Shown here: one piece after another, positions 49,282-61,074 of the stretch
Numbering within the stretch: position 1 is the first letter of the stretch
Layout of the letters: every line of letters begins with the position of its first letter
Translations under genes and position numbers: made by a program
Notes under the pieces: model-generated
Seen by the model: the letters and a program-made list of their open reading frames with translations, nothing else
Told to the model about the DNA's origin: nothing
The model's database searches: none
Source of the DNA: Edaphochlamys debaryana
Taxonomy: Eukaryota; Chlorophyta; Chlorophyceae; Chlamydomonadales
NCBI GenBank assembly: GCA_016858145.1
Contig: JAEHOE010000258.1
Coordinates: forward strand, 1-64,000
Length of the DNA: 64,000 nucleotides
Reading direction: 5' to 3'

Positions 49282-52144
49282 CTACTTCTTCTTCTTGTCG
49301 CCCGGCACCAGCCCCTTTACGAACTTGGCCGCCTTGGTGAGCGGCGATGCGGCCGCGGAGGCGTTGAGGAAGGCCAGCTCCAGGTCGGAGGGGGTGGGGC
49401 GCCGTGTCATGGCGCCAACCTGGGGGTGGGGAGGGGGGGAGAAGGGAGGGTAGGGGCAGCGTATACAAGTATGTGTAGGAGTGTGAGGGGTTCGGGGGGA
49501 TGAGGAGATGGGAGAGGAAGCAAGCTGACGGCTACCTCATCCCCCTCCCCCCTCCCGGCCTCGCCTGCATGAACTGGTCCTTCTCCTGCAGCAGGATGCG
49601 CCAGGGCGCCCCCTTGCCGCCCTTGGCCCCGCCCTCGGCCGTGCGCAGGACCGCGCCCTCCTTGGTGCCGATCAGCCCCTGGGGCGGGGGGGAGAGGGGG
49701 GAGGGGGTGCGCGGTGACGGTGGCGACACCACTTGAACCCAAGCCCTCAGCCTAGCCCTCTCCATGTCCCAGTACCGGTGTCCTCCCGCTCCAACCTCTT
49801 CAAGCCTCAAACCGCCCCCCCCCCTCCCCCTCCCCCCCCCACCTGGATAGCGCAGGGCAGGAAGGCGTACACCACATCCACCGACCCAACCACAGCGGCG
49901 TACTCGGGGGGGACCTGGGGGGGGGGGCGGAGTTTGGGTTGCTGGTGTGGGGTGGCGTGCAAGCGGTCGCTAAGCGCCTCCCACTACCCCTGACCCTCAG
50001 CCCCTGACCCTCCACCCCATTTCCCCAATGCCATGCCCCCCAGGGGCACGTCACCCTCCCCCCCCCCACACACCTGCTTCCCCTGCTGCGCCCATTCGGG
50101 GTTGAGCACCACCGCCGCGGGCCCCGCCCACACCTCATCCAGCAGCTGCTCCATCAGGGCCACCTGGGGGGGGGGGGAGATGAGGGGAGGGTGACGGAGG
50201 AGCGCAGGGGGGGACAGGCGTGTCAGGGCTGTGACGGGTGTCCCTCTGGCCCCCTCCCGACCATATGCGCCCAGCAGCGCCCAACGTGGCCCCCCCTCCC
50301 CCAACCCTTATCCTCAAACCCCTCCCCTCCCGCCCCCCCCCCCTCCCCCGCACGGGGACCCACGTCCGCCAGCCCCGGCTCCACCAGCAGCAGCAGCCCC
50401 CCCAGCGCCGGGGCCTGGCATGCGGCCCGCAGCCCCAGCACCGTCCCCGCGGCCCCCGAGGCGGCGGCGCGGGTGCGGGCGGCGGCCGCCACGTCCTCAC
50501 GCGCGTGCACCACCGTCCAGTTGCCTTGGGGGGGAGGGGGGACGGGGGAGGGGGGAGGGGGGTTTGACAGGTTGTGGGGGGAGGGGGGAGGGGGGTTTGA
50601 CAAGTTGTGGGGGGAGGGGGGAGGGGGTTCGGAATGGTACGGAGGGGTTTGGGTGCCCTTGACATGGATGTTGAGGTATGGCCGAACCGGTCAGCGGTTG
50701 GGCGAGCGCTCCAGTGGGAGTAGGCACCACAGGCGGCCGCAGCGGGTCAGGCCGAGGGCCAGGCACGGATTCGCCACACCACCCCCTCACAAGCGCCCCA
50801 GCTCCGCACCTGGCGCCCCCGCCGCCGCCGCCGCTCCCCCCCTGCCCTTGAGCCCCGCCTGCACCGCCGCCAGCACCGAGCCGGTCAGCGCCAGGGAGGC
50901 GGCGGGGGAGGCGTCCGCGAGGGGGATCTCCAGTCCGAAGCGGTTGGAGGCGGAGGGGCGGGAGGCGTTGGAGAAACCCTGGGGGGGAAGGGGGTGTTTG
51001 TTGCTGAGCGGGATAGCGCCGACGGGGGGGAGGGGGAGGGGGCGGGGCGGGTGGGGCAAGGGGTGTTTGTTGCTGAGCGGAAGTGGGGCAAGGGGCGTCG
51101 GGTGGGTGGGTGGGAGTGGGCGACAGAGGGACAGGGCCAAGGCGGGAGATCGGGGGGCCGGTGGGTGGGGGCCAGGCAGGAAAGGCAGGGGGGGGCGAGG
51201 GGCAGCAGCGGCTGTGCCCTGTGTGGTGCGGGGACCAGGGCTCCGTAGCGGTGCCGCCAGCTGTCCAGGGAGGGCGGGGGGCCGGGACTGGGGGAGGCCC
51301 GCCTCCTCGGCCCCGCCTCCTGGCCGCACTCACGGCCAGCCCAGAGGGCTGTGCGCCGTGCGGGCGCAGGCGGCTGGGCCCTCCCCTCTGCTGCCCACGT
51401 CGCTGCCCGCTCCCGCTCCTGCTATTGCTCCTGCCCTGCCCCTCGCTCCCCCCCACCCTCCCCAGCAGCCATTCGGCCAGGGTCCATGGCACTGCCTTCC
51501 CGCCCCTTCCCAACCGTCAACCGTCTGGGCAGGCCCCGCCTCTCTCCCACCCATATGCCCTGCGCCACCAGCCCCTCCCACCCGGCCCGATCCTGGCCTC
51601 ACCCACAGGCGGGCCAACCGGCGGCCGCTGTGCGAGCCCAGGCGGCAAGACCCCGCCCCTCCCCTCCCATGCCACGGCACGGTCCGCTCGGCACATGTGG
51701 GCCGCATGTCTCCGTGTCCGTTGCAGCGCTTTCCCTGCCCTCCTAACCCACCTCTCTTCAAATCTGTCCCCTCCGTCACGTCTCCCCCCCGCCACTTCCA
51801 TCCTCCAAACGCACCTTGGCCGTCTTTGCCGGCTTGGTTGCCGCCAGCAGGGGGGTCAGGGCGGGGACCAGGCAGCCCGCGGCCGCGTCCACCGCCTCCT
51901 GCTGCGAGGCGGGGAGGGGGACCACGGTGGGGCGCCCGCCGCCGCCCGAGGGCGCAGCGGGGGGCGCAGCGGCAGCGCGGAGGCGGGCCGCGGGGGAGGC
52001 TGCAGCGGGGCTGGGGCTGGGGCTGGGGCTGGGGCAGGGGATGGCTGGCACGATGGGCACGCGCGCTGGCGCAGCGCATCGCCGCTCGCTGCCTGGCCGA
52101 GGTGCGCTAGATGATGAGAAGGGCGCGTGGTGCACGAGCTTCAT
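49282..52144 (-). CDS. Plastid DUF1995 protein (LPA3-like)
   Basis: This belongs to the DUF1995 family of chloroplast proteins. The plant member LPA3 helps assemble photosystem II, and whether this protein does so is inferred. About seven exons give about 360 aa. Exon 1 is 51815-52144 (ATG at 52142-52144), a Ser/Pro/Ala/Arg-rich transit peptide followed by PASQQEAVDAAAGCLVPAL. Later exons give NRFGLEIPLADASPAASLAL, LLLLVEPGLADVGVALMEQL, GPAAVVLNPEWAQQGKQ, VDVVYAFLPCAIQGLIGTKE with GAVLRT, and GAPWRILLQEKDQFMQA, the family's most conserved block. The end is lysine-rich (VKGLVPGDKKK). Exon 2 and its flanks carry two copies of the TGTTTGTTGCTGAGCGG intron motif. Confidence 0.86.
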
Positions 52145-52510
52145 GGTGGCGAGTCGTTTCGAGCGAGGCTCGGCGAGCGGATGGCCGGGCCGACTGTCTC
52201 GGAGATCAGCCGCGATTGGCCCGTTGTTCTACCCGTTGGTGTTTATTTGCTAGCACGAGGCTTGTATGGGCAGAGGCGACCTGGGGCGAGCAGTATCGCA
52301 ATTGGGCCACGCTTGCACCGATTGCGAGTCTCGCGACGCCGCGTCGAATTGCCTACCCGGGCGACTCAGAGCACTACTCTGTGAGCCAAAATTTTCAATA
52401 GCTACTGCCGCTGCAACTACGGCCCGGTCGAGGTCGTTGTGCAATTTGCATTTCTCGTCGCTCGAACGCGCTTGAACGCTGCATCGCTGCACCGGGACAC
52501 CACCTCAACC
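52145..52510. promoter_or_regulatory. Bidirectional promoter region (DUF1995 / SET protein)
   Basis: 366 bp separate the divergent ATGs of two plastid-targeted proteins. The stretch 52220-52460 is the most AT-rich part of this area, as expected for promoters in a GC-rich genome. Co-regulation is possible but not shown. Confidence 0.45.
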
Positions 52511-55500
52511 ATGCACGTGGCGCACAGCTCGGCGCTGGGCGCTCGCCCGGCCTCGGGCACGCCAGCTCCATCGTTAACTCGCCGCCATGCTCCCGCGCCG
52601 ACCCCCGCGCCCCTGCTCCGCCACCCGCGCCCGCTCGGCGCCACCCCCTCCCCCCTCCCGCCCTCCCCCTCCGGCACGAACCCTCCCCCCGCCTCCCCCC
52701 CGCCCCCCGCCAAGCAGCCCCCCGCGGTCCTGCTCGACGACGCCCGCACGCAGGCCTTCATGTCATGGGCCCGCGGCCCCGCCTCCATCAAGTTCTCGGG
52801 CGTGCGCCCCTCCACCTTTGGGGGGGTGCGGGGGCTGGCGGCCTCCGCGGACCTGGCTCCGGAGCGGCTGCTGGTGGAGGTGAGGGGGGGGGAAGGGGGG
52901 GGGAGGGAGGGGTTAAGGGAGGGGTTAGGGGGGGGGAGGAAGGGGATTTTTCATGAGCGGCCTCTGGGCGCCGTCAGTGCCCTCAGTGCCAGGCCAGTAG
53001 GTCGTGGGGGCCATGCTGTGTCCACAAGCTCAATGAAAGGAGGGCTTAGCGCCCCCACCCTCAGTACCGATGCCTCCCTCTCTATGCCACTTGCACGTCC
53101 AATGGCGGCCCCGCCTACCCCCCAACCCCCCCCAGGTGCCTCGCCGCTCCGCGCTGGTGCTGGCTCCCGCTGCCCGCAACGGTGCCCCGGGTCTGGTGAC
53201 CGACGCCTGGTGGAAGGGGGCGCCCTGGTTCGCAAAGATGGGGGCCATGCTGATCGAGGTGGGGGAGGGGGGGGAAAGTCTCTATACTTAGTTACACTCT
53301 CACAGGGGTCAGGGGCGTGGGCCTAGCACGCTCACAGCCCTGCGACTGGGCAAGTGGACGGGGCCTGTGAGGGAGGAGAAGGACGGAGCACGGTGCAGGA
53401 CAGGGCGGCTTCCCTCGAAGGGTCTCCCCACAGCCGCGGTCCCTACAAAACCGCTACGCAGCCAAGCCTCTTCTCCGCTTGCCCAACCGCCCTTCTCTTT
53501 CCTCCCCCTCCCCCCCTTCGCAGCAAAAGCGGGCCTCCGGCGCCTCGCCCCTGGGCCCCTGGGTAGCTCAGCTGCCGCAGGTGGGGGTCGTTCCGGGGTG
53601 GGGGGTGCGTGTTAGGGGGCCAGGGGCGCGCGGGTCTTGGGCGGTCTGGGCCCACTCCATCTGTACCTGTAGCTGGAAGCGGAGAAGCGGAGCGGAGCTG
53701 GGGTGACCGGCCCCTAGTATCCCCCCCCCGCCCATCGGCGGCGGAGCTGTAGCTAGCCACTCGTAATCTTTTTGCTGCCCGGAAACCTCCCCTCTTCCCC
53801 TTCCATCTCCCCCCCCCAGGACCCGGCTGTGCCCGCCCTGTGGAGCGACCAGCAGGTGGCGGCGCTGCAGTACCCCCACCTCATACAGCTGGTGGGGGGG
53901 GGGGGCGGGGAGAGGGAGGGGGTGGGAGGAGGGGGGAGGGTTGGAGGGGAGGGGGTTCAGGGCCTCTTGCTGGTCAGGCACGGAACCCGGGGCGAGGGGC
54001 TGGGCAGGGATGTCGCAATTTGTCAGGTTCTGGCCGGTTTCATGTCCCTCCCTGCTCTACCCTCTCCCCTCCTGCCTTCCCTGTCAGGTCCGGGAGCAGC
54101 AGAAGGAGTGGCGGGACCTGTACGACACCCTGAAGCGGGAGGGCGTGGCGGCGGGGGCCTCCCCCCCCTCGCGCGAGGAGTTCCAGTGGGCACTGGCGGT
54201 GGTGCGGTCGAGGACGTTCTCGGGTGGGGAAGGAGTGGGGGGTTGGGAGGGGGTGGGTGTCCGGGGTCGGATGCGGATGCGGGCTGGAGCTTAGTGGGCC
54301 AGGGCGCGGGTGAGAGGGGAGAGTTGGCGGGGTCCAAACAATGAATTCCTCTGAGGACTTCTCCTGTACCTTAGTCCCCACCCTCCCGCTACCCAAGTAA
54401 GCCCCCTCGCACCCACCCGCACCCCCCCAGGCCCCTACATTGGCTCCACCCTCTCCGACCGCCTCCGCCTGGCCGGGGTGGTGGGGGCCCTGGTGGCCGC
54501 CAACACGGCCCTGGGGCTGGCGGACCTCGCCACGTCAGCGTCCGCGGCGCTTGCCGTACTGGTGTTCAACGTGCTGTACGAGCTGCTGCTGAGTCAGAGC
54601 CTCAAGCAGTACGCCATCTGCCCCCTCATCGACCTCTTCAACCACAGCGGCACCGTGCAGGCGAGGGGGTGTGGAGGGGGGGGGGGGACGGAGGGTCAGT
54701 TTCAAAGGAGTCCAGGTCAAATGGCGGCGAAGCCCCTGGGCTGTGTCCGGGCTGGGGTGCAGCCCCGCCCGGTGTCTGCAGGGCCCAGAGGCGATGGGGC
54801 TGGGCCATCCGCGCAAGCCCACCTGACCACCTTGATCTCTTGGGTCTTGTCTCTTACTCCCTGCCGCAAACCCCGCCGCCTTCCCCCCCCTCTCTCCACC
54901 CCCCCCCTCACCCTCCCCCCTCACCCTGCCCCCAGAGCGAGGTGTCGTACAACTATTTTGGTGACTCATACGAGGTGGTGGCGGCGAGGGAGTTCAAGCA
55001 GGGGGAGCAGGTGTGTGTGTGGGGGGGGTGGGGGGTGGGGGTGGGGGGGCGTTGGGGTTTGGGGGAGGGGGAGGGGGGGCGTTAGGAGCTAAGCGGGAGC
55101 AGATCGTGCCCTACGTCCCGCCCCGCTCGATCCATGGTTGCCAATGAACTCCCTGCCGGTACTCATCCCTCGTCCCCTTCCTTCCCGCCTCCCCCCCTTT
55201 CCCCCCCCCCAAGGTCTTCATCTCGTACGGTGCGCAGTCCAATGACTCACTCATGCAGTTCTACGGCTTCAGCGAGCAGGACAACCCCAAGGCAAGAGAA
55301 AGGGGGCTGGGGGAGGGGTTTCCCAAGGCGAGGGAGGTGGCTTGTCGGTCCTCGACAGGCCCCAGAAACCCCAACCCTCAGCCGAAACGCCCTGTCTGAC
55401 GCCCTCCCCGCTGTCCCCCCCCCCTCCCCCCCCCCCCCCCCCCCAGGACGTGTACGTGCTCCGCGACACTGCCCGCTGGCTGGCCGCCTTCCCCCCCGCC

Positions 55501-56227
55501 CCCCTGGCCCCTACCCGCCTGGCGGCACTGAGGGCCAGCAGCCTGGGGGGGGCGCTGGAGCAGGTGGGGGGGGGGGGCAGGGGCTGCTTGTGTGATCGTG
55601 CTTGCACTCCCAGATCAAACAGACACACCTTCACTGGGGGTGGTATTCGACGAGTTGGGGTTTCCGGAAGGAGGGAAGGTCGAGGCACATGAGTTCAGTG
55701 AGAGCCTGAGCCTGGAGCGGAGGCGATGAGAAGGGTGCGGGGCTTTGTGCTGGGGGTGGCGTGGATGCTCTGCCCCACGCAACCCGTCACCCAGGCCTCC
55801 GCACCCTCCCCCCCCCGGCCCCCCCTCCCCCCCCCAGGTGGTGGTGCAGCGCGAGGGCTTCCCCCCCGAGGCGCTGCAGGCGCTGCGCTTCCTGCTGGCG
55901 CCCGAGGGGGAGGCGGCCAAGGGTGGGGGGGGAGGGGGGGAAGGGGGGGGGGAAGGGGTCCCTGCGTGCTATAAGACGGGGGATAAGAGCGGCAGTGTGG
56001 CACCCACTGCCCCCCCTGGCCTGAGCCGCCTCTCCCGCTACCCCCCTCCTACCCTGCCCTCCTACCCCCCCCCAAAGGCGTGGCCGCCTTCGACAAGCCC
56101 GGCCCCCCCGAGGCCGAGGCGCTGCTGGCTGCGGCCCTGGCCCACCTGGTGGGGGCGGAGCTGGGGGCGCTGGGGAGCAGCCTGCAGGTGAGGGGGGGGG
56201 AGGGGGGAGGGGGGGAGGGGGGAGGGG

Positions 56228-56302
<75 letters not shown>

Positions 56303-56595
56303 GGGGGGGGGCGCGTAAGGGGCGTGGAGGGCAGGGGCGTGGGCGAGCCTTGCGCTGGTGCCTCCCACCCCCCGGTGACGAAAGCCCGCTCGATTGCTTA
56401 CGCCTTCACGCAATGAACGCCTCTTGACGCATCCCCCCACCCCCCCAGGAGGACCAGGCGCTGCTGGCGGGGGCGGGGCCGGCCGAGGGCAAGGGCAAGC
56501 GGCGGGCGCTGTCGGGGCCCGAGGCGGCGGCGGTGGCGTTCCGGGCGGAGAAGAAGAAGGTGCTGGCGGGGGTGCTGAGCAGCCTGGGGGCGTGA
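52511..56595 (+). CDS. SET-domain protein lysine methyltransferase, Rubisco LSMT-like, plastid
   Basis: This is a SET-domain protein of the LSMT/SETD6 type, which uses S-adenosylmethionine to methylate lysines of soluble proteins. The substrate is unknown. Twelve exons give about 532 aa; exon 1 is 52511-52879. A Pro/Ser/Ala/Arg transit peptide precedes KFSGVRPSTFGGVRGLAAS, the start of SET. Typical blocks are SREEFQWALAVVRSRTFSG, CPLIDLFNHSG (NHS motif binding AdoMet) and EQVFISYGAQSNDSLMQFYGF (catalytic Tyr region and the YGF signature). A helical substrate-binding domain follows and the protein ends VLAGVLSSLGA. The hydrophobic stretch after RLRLAGVVGALVAANTA is long for SET proteins. One intron has a 71-base G run. 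ATG 52511 is the first in frame. Confidence 0.9.
56231..56301. repeat. 71-nt guanine homopolymer in an intron
   Basis: An uninterrupted G run, preceded by GGGGA repeats, follows the donor of the intron before the last exon of the SET gene. Its true length is uncertain because such runs are hard to sequence. The longest C runs of the minus-strand synthetase introns (about 16551-16591 and 19611-19639) are the same feature on the other strand. Confidence 0.9.
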
Positions 56596-57450
56596 GGAGG
56601 GGAGGGGTGAGGGGTGAGGGAGGGGTGCACGTGGGTGTGTTTCGGGGGGGCCTGGGAGATGTGTGGCCTGTGGTTGGAAGGGGGCAAGGTGGGGTGGGGT
56701 GGGGCGATCCTGTGGGGTCGGCGAGCGTGCTTGGGGCGAGCAGGATTGCGGGTCAAGTACTGGCGGACGGGAGGACTTCCTTTAGAATCAAGGGGGGTTG
56801 TGCGGGCGCTGGGGGACATCGAGGGGGGGGAAATGGAGGTGGCGGCCCTCGGGCGGGTGGGGGGGGGGGGGGGGCCGCAGCCCCTCAGCGCGTGCCCGCG
56901 GGCCTGCGGTTGGGCGGGGCGACTTGCGTGAGAAATGACAGGGGACACTCTTTGAAGTGCAAGGTATGGTTTGGGGCGTGAGGGCTGGAGGCCGGGTGGG
57001 TAGGGAGTACCGGTACGAGGGGGTGTGCCGCTGAGGGCTGCGGCCAGACTCGGTTGGGCACGGCATGGCGCGGGGCTGTCTGCGGGGGACGCCTGGGGCC
57101 CGAGTAGAGACGCTGTGTGGAATGGCCGTGATCTATGTTCTGGTGTTATTGTGAGTACCGGGGTGGCGATGTATGTACAGGTCGGCAATGAGTTGATGAT
57201 GCCCCCTGGCGTTGATGAGGGGGTGTGGTCAGGCGGGGGCGGGGGGCGTACCGCCGATGTTGCGTGGACGCGTGGTGCCGGAGCTGAGCGCAGAAGCCGC
57301 GTAACGAGCCCTACGCCTGGACGTAACACTTTAAGCGGTCACAGCGAAGCTTTGAAGGGGTGCACACCGTGCAAACTTTGCACTGCGACTGAAGGGAGCC
57401 ATCCATCCATCCGCTTCCGACACAACCTTGCGTGCTGCTCTAGATAGCGC
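56596..57450. other. Spacer with no recognised gene
   Basis: Probably the 3' UTR of the SET gene and the promoter of the zinc-ribbon gene. No gene or clear repeat beyond short CCAT runs near 57403-57415. Confidence 0.5.
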
Positions 57451-57876
57451 ATGTTCTTCTTCTTCGTGGGCGGCCTCAGCCCGCAGCTGCGCGTCCTGCG
57501 ACACCTCGCGGAGCGCTGCGGCAGCTGCGGCGAGCGCGGCAGCCTGCGATTGCTGCGCTCCGACAGCGTACTGCGCCTCTTCTTCGTTCCCGTGTGGAGC
57601 TTCAAGGGAGCCGAGTTCATGGCGTGCGAGGCCTGCGGCTGGAGCTCGGCGCCCGGCGCTGAGGCCCCGGCCCCGCTGCGAGAGGGGCAGGGGCAGGGGC
57701 AGGGCCGGCTGCGAGAGCCGCCCGCTCCGCGCCTGGGCCCCGGTCCCGGCCCCCGCCTGGGCTGTACCGCCCCCCCCTCGGCAGCGGGGCAGGGGGCCGT
57801 GTGTCACGGCTGCGGGCGGGCGGTGGCGGCGGACTTCGCCTTCTGCCCCTCGTGCGGCCGGGGCCTGCGGGGCTGA
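57451..57876 (+). CDS. Small zinc-ribbon protein (zinc_ribbon_15-like)
   Basis: This is a 141-aa single-exon protein that starts MFFFFVGGLSPQLR, the hallmark start of a small eukaryotic zinc-ribbon family of unknown role. Four cysteines form the first ribbon (RCGSCGERGS, then ACEACGW about 35 residues later), with VLRLFFVPVWSFKGAEFM between them as in the family. A Gly/Pro/Gln-rich linker leads to a second ribbon (CHGCGRAVAADFAFCPSCG) ending RGLRG. It is probably cytosolic or nuclear. No intron was found, which is unusual for this window. Confidence 0.85.
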   Translation: MFFFFVGGLSPQLRVLRHLAERCGSCGERGSLRLLRSDSVLRLFFVPVWSFKGAEFMACEACGWSSAPGAEAPAPLREGQGQGQGRLREPPAPRLGPGPGPRLGCTAPPSAAGQGAVCHGCGRAVAADFAFCPSCGRGLRG

Positions 57877-59293
57877 GGGCTGCCGAGGCCGTGGGCTGGG
57901 CTTGAGATGCCTTCTTGGCTTTCGCAGGCCGCCGGCCCCCCTGCCGCTGTCTTCGGGGCTACCGCCCCCCCCCCCCTGCGGCTGGTGTGGGAGCCACTGC
58001 CATGACGTGATGCAGACTGTGGAGGGGGGGGGGGGCAGGGGCTGAGGAGGCATGGGGGCTGGGCGGGTGGACCGGCGGGCAGCAGCCCAGGGCCGGTCGA
58101 GAGGGCCTGAGGCAGGGCGCTGCCATCTCGGAAGGACACGTGTTGGGAGGGCATGGCTGCGGTCCCCAGAAGGCCTTGACACGGGCGTGCGTCGTTGCCA
58201 CGGGGCCAAGGGCCGTGCTGTTTGGGGCTGAGCCCAGCAGCAGCCAGCCCTCCCAGCAGACAGGGTGTGTCGTCCAGCAGGGGGGCCCATCAGGGGCAGT
58301 GCGCCCGTGTGCCGTGGACACTCGGCACCCGGGCACCCCAGGAGCAGTTGCGGGGTGAGCAGGTAGGGCTGGCCGGTGGGGCTGCAGACTTGCCGGCGGA
58401 GCAGTTGCTGGGCAGGCGGGTACGCGCTAGCTAGGAGGGGAGGAAGGGTGTGGGCAACGGGCTACGGCGGTGGAGGAGGGCGATAGGGCCCCACGCGCCG
58501 GCAGATCGGCATGGGCCAACAGTAGGCTGAGGTGTGGCCACGGGCTCATGGGGACTGGGCTTGGGTCGTGGGTGTGTGGGCCGAGAGAGGTCTGCGCCAG
58601 GTGGCGGCGGGGAACTGGCCTCGTGGTGGCACGTTCAGTCTGGCGGAACACGGAAGGCACAGACTCGCACACCGCCCCGCCAGTGCCGCGCTGCATGGCC
58701 AGAGCAGCCCCAGGCCGCTGGCAGGGCCCCTCCAACTCCATCACAACCAAGCGCTTCGCTTCGTTGATGTTCTTCAACCCCCTCCAACTCCGCCTCACAG
58801 CGCAGCCGCAAGCGCCGCTGCGCCCCGGTCCAAGTCGAGGCCTTCGCCGCACGCCCCCCCCCCCGCTCAAACCGAGTCGTCGCCACAGCACAAGCACACG
58901 CAGGCCTCGCCGCCCAACCACCCCTCTTGAGCTCCAGCCTGCACGCGTGGTGCCCCCATGCAACGATGCAAGCAACCCGGCCTCACTCCACCCACGCCCC
59001 TGCACCCGCCTCTGCCTTCCTGCGGTGAGCCCACCACCTGCCCTCTGCCCCCAGGTCGATGTCCTCACACCTCGTCCCTCTGGTCGCTGCCCTCCGGCCC
59101 ATGCATGGCCCGCGCCGCGCACGTTCCCGGCTCTGCCCCGCTGTCCCGATCCGCCATATGCCTAGCCACTGCGCTCCCTTGCCCCCTCAGCCGTGCGCCC
59201 GCTACCCCCAGGGGTACCTCTACCTTTACCTCTATCCCTCAAAACCCCGTCGGTTGGAATGCCCCCCCCCCCAGCCCCTCAACCCCCAGCCCC
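57877..59293. other. Convergent spacer with no recognised gene
   Basis: 3' UTRs of the zinc-ribbon and NudC-like genes meet here. Open frames on both strands are short, overlapping and without domains. Confidence 0.5.
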
Positions 59294-60833
59294 TCAGTCC
59301 TCCCCCTCCCCCCGCTGCGGCCCGTCCAGGTCGCGCATGAAGGTGCGGGGGTTGGGCACCGCCCCGTTGAAGGTGGCCTGCGAGAAGTCGAAGCCGGGGT
59401 GCTGGGGGGGGCATAGGGGGGAGGGGGGGGGAGGAGGGGAGGGGAGGAGGGGAGGGGAGGGCGTGGGCGCACTGGCCAGCAGGCAGGCGGCGGGGCAGGA
59501 GCGGGAGGACGGAGGGGGGCAAGTACGGTAGGTCGGCACCAAGTCTGACAGAGCCCGTCCGCCAGTGCCTGCCTCGCCCTCCGCGCACGTCGCGTCTTCA
59601 TGTTTATTGCTTCCTATCGTTCGTATGCCTCCAAACCTCCCCACTCTTCTCCGTGTTTGCTCCTCGCTCTCGCGCCTTGCCTATCCCTACCTCACCTCCC
59701 CCCCTCCCTCCCTCCCTTCCCCCTCCCCTCCCCCCCCCACCTCTGTCTGGAAGCGCTCCAGCAGCAGGCGCTGCGTGTCCGCCTGCTGCACCCCCGGGTC
59801 CAGGTCGTGGCCCGCCAGGGCGGAGCGCCAGGGCTCGCCCTGGGGTGGGGTGGGTGGGGTGGGGGGTGGGGGGTGAGGGGATTGTTGATGCGGGGGCAGG
59901 GGTGAGGCAGGAAGGACGGCGAGGGGTGACACGCGGGCGGGCGGGCTGCCCGGCTGCAGCAGACCTTATGTGTGCCCCCAGCCTGGCCGCTCCTTCCTCC
60001 TGCCCGCCTCGGTGGTTTCCCCCGCCGTGCCCCTTCAGTGCCCCCCCCCACCTCCTCCAGCTTGGTGAGGGTCAGGTGCAGCGTGCCGTCCTCTGGGGGC
60101 GGGGGGTGGGGCGGTGGGGTGTGGGCGGGGGGGCGGATGTCGAGGTGGGGGGATGGGGCGTTAGGTTGCCCCCAGACCGGCCGCCCTGTCCAAGGCTGAA
60201 TCGCCCAGGGCCCAGATTTGTTCAAACCTGCTGTGCTCCTCTTTGGACTCGCCCGCAACCTCCCGACACTCTCCACCACTGTACCTTGTGCTGACCTCCT
60301 CCTCCCACTCTCCTCCCACTCTCCTCCCTCCCCCTCCCTCCCTCGCCCCCTCCTTCCTCCCCCCCCGCCCCACCCAGCGTCCAGAAGCTCTCCGACACCT
60401 TGACGGCCCCCGCCAGGTCGGTCTGCGGCACAGGGAGGTGTATGGGGTGGGGTGGGGGGGGTTGGGGCGGGGAGGGGGACCAAGGAGTGGGAGAGCGGCG
60501 CCAGTTGGGGGCGATGGGGCTCGCCAGGTGCAGGAGGGCGCGTGCAGGACCAGTCACTGCCCCCGTGACCCCCGCCCAATTACACAGGTGCTCGTGCCCC
60601 CCTCCTCCGTCCCCTCTGCTCCCCCGCCTACTCACGTCCATGTAGGGCGGGTTGGGCTTGATGCCGAAGCGCAGGTGTTTCGTGGTGATTTCGACGAAGA
60701 GATGCTTTCCCGTCACCCCCGGAGGCACCTCGACGTAAATGTTAACCTCGCTAAAGCTTTGATCCCACTCATACACTGTGCGACCGTTGTGCGTGTATTG
60801 GTGTCGCGTCGACGGCGCGAGGCGCTCGGCCAT
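59294..60833 (-). CDS. NudC domain protein (NUDCD2-like)
   Basis: This is a CS/p23-fold co-chaperone of the NudC family, thought to help Hsp90 clients and dynein-associated proteins fold. Five exons join in phase and give 164 aa, close to the 157 of human NUDCD2. Exon 1 is 60636-60833. The CS domain reads YEWDQSFSEVNIYVEVPPGV, then HLRFGIKPNPPYMD, VSESFWTL and DGTLHLTLTKLE. After it come WRSALAGHDLDP, LLLERFQTEHPGFDFS and FNGAVPNPRTFM, the C-terminal block specific to NUDCD2 relatives. The TGA is at 59294-59296. Confidence 0.93.
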
Positions 60834-61074
60834 CGCGCCCGAACCTGCACACCTGGGGCGACGCGCCGCTGTTGTGTGTGGCCCTAGCTATCTGATCACG
60901 CTTTGTGCCTTTGTCACTTTCAGCCTGCGCGCTTGTCGAAGGTTCGGCTGGATCCCGCGCCATTGCAGTTCGCGCAGGTCGCCGCAAACCATTGACTGCT
61001 TCTTCTACCTTGTTCCACTTCAAACGCACGCTCTTGACATACGAGACACTGACCTTACCTCGTAGCTATCCACC
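60834..61074. promoter_or_regulatory. Bidirectional promoter region (NudC-like / membrane protein)
   Basis: 241 bp separate the divergent ATGs. The segment has a balanced base composition, unlike the surrounding introns. No specific motif was identified. Confidence 0.4.

Noticed and set aside
50191..52110. 639-codon forward open frame
   Set aside because: Lies antisense over the DUF1995 exons; Pro/Arg/Gly low complexity from C-rich introns read on the wrong strand.
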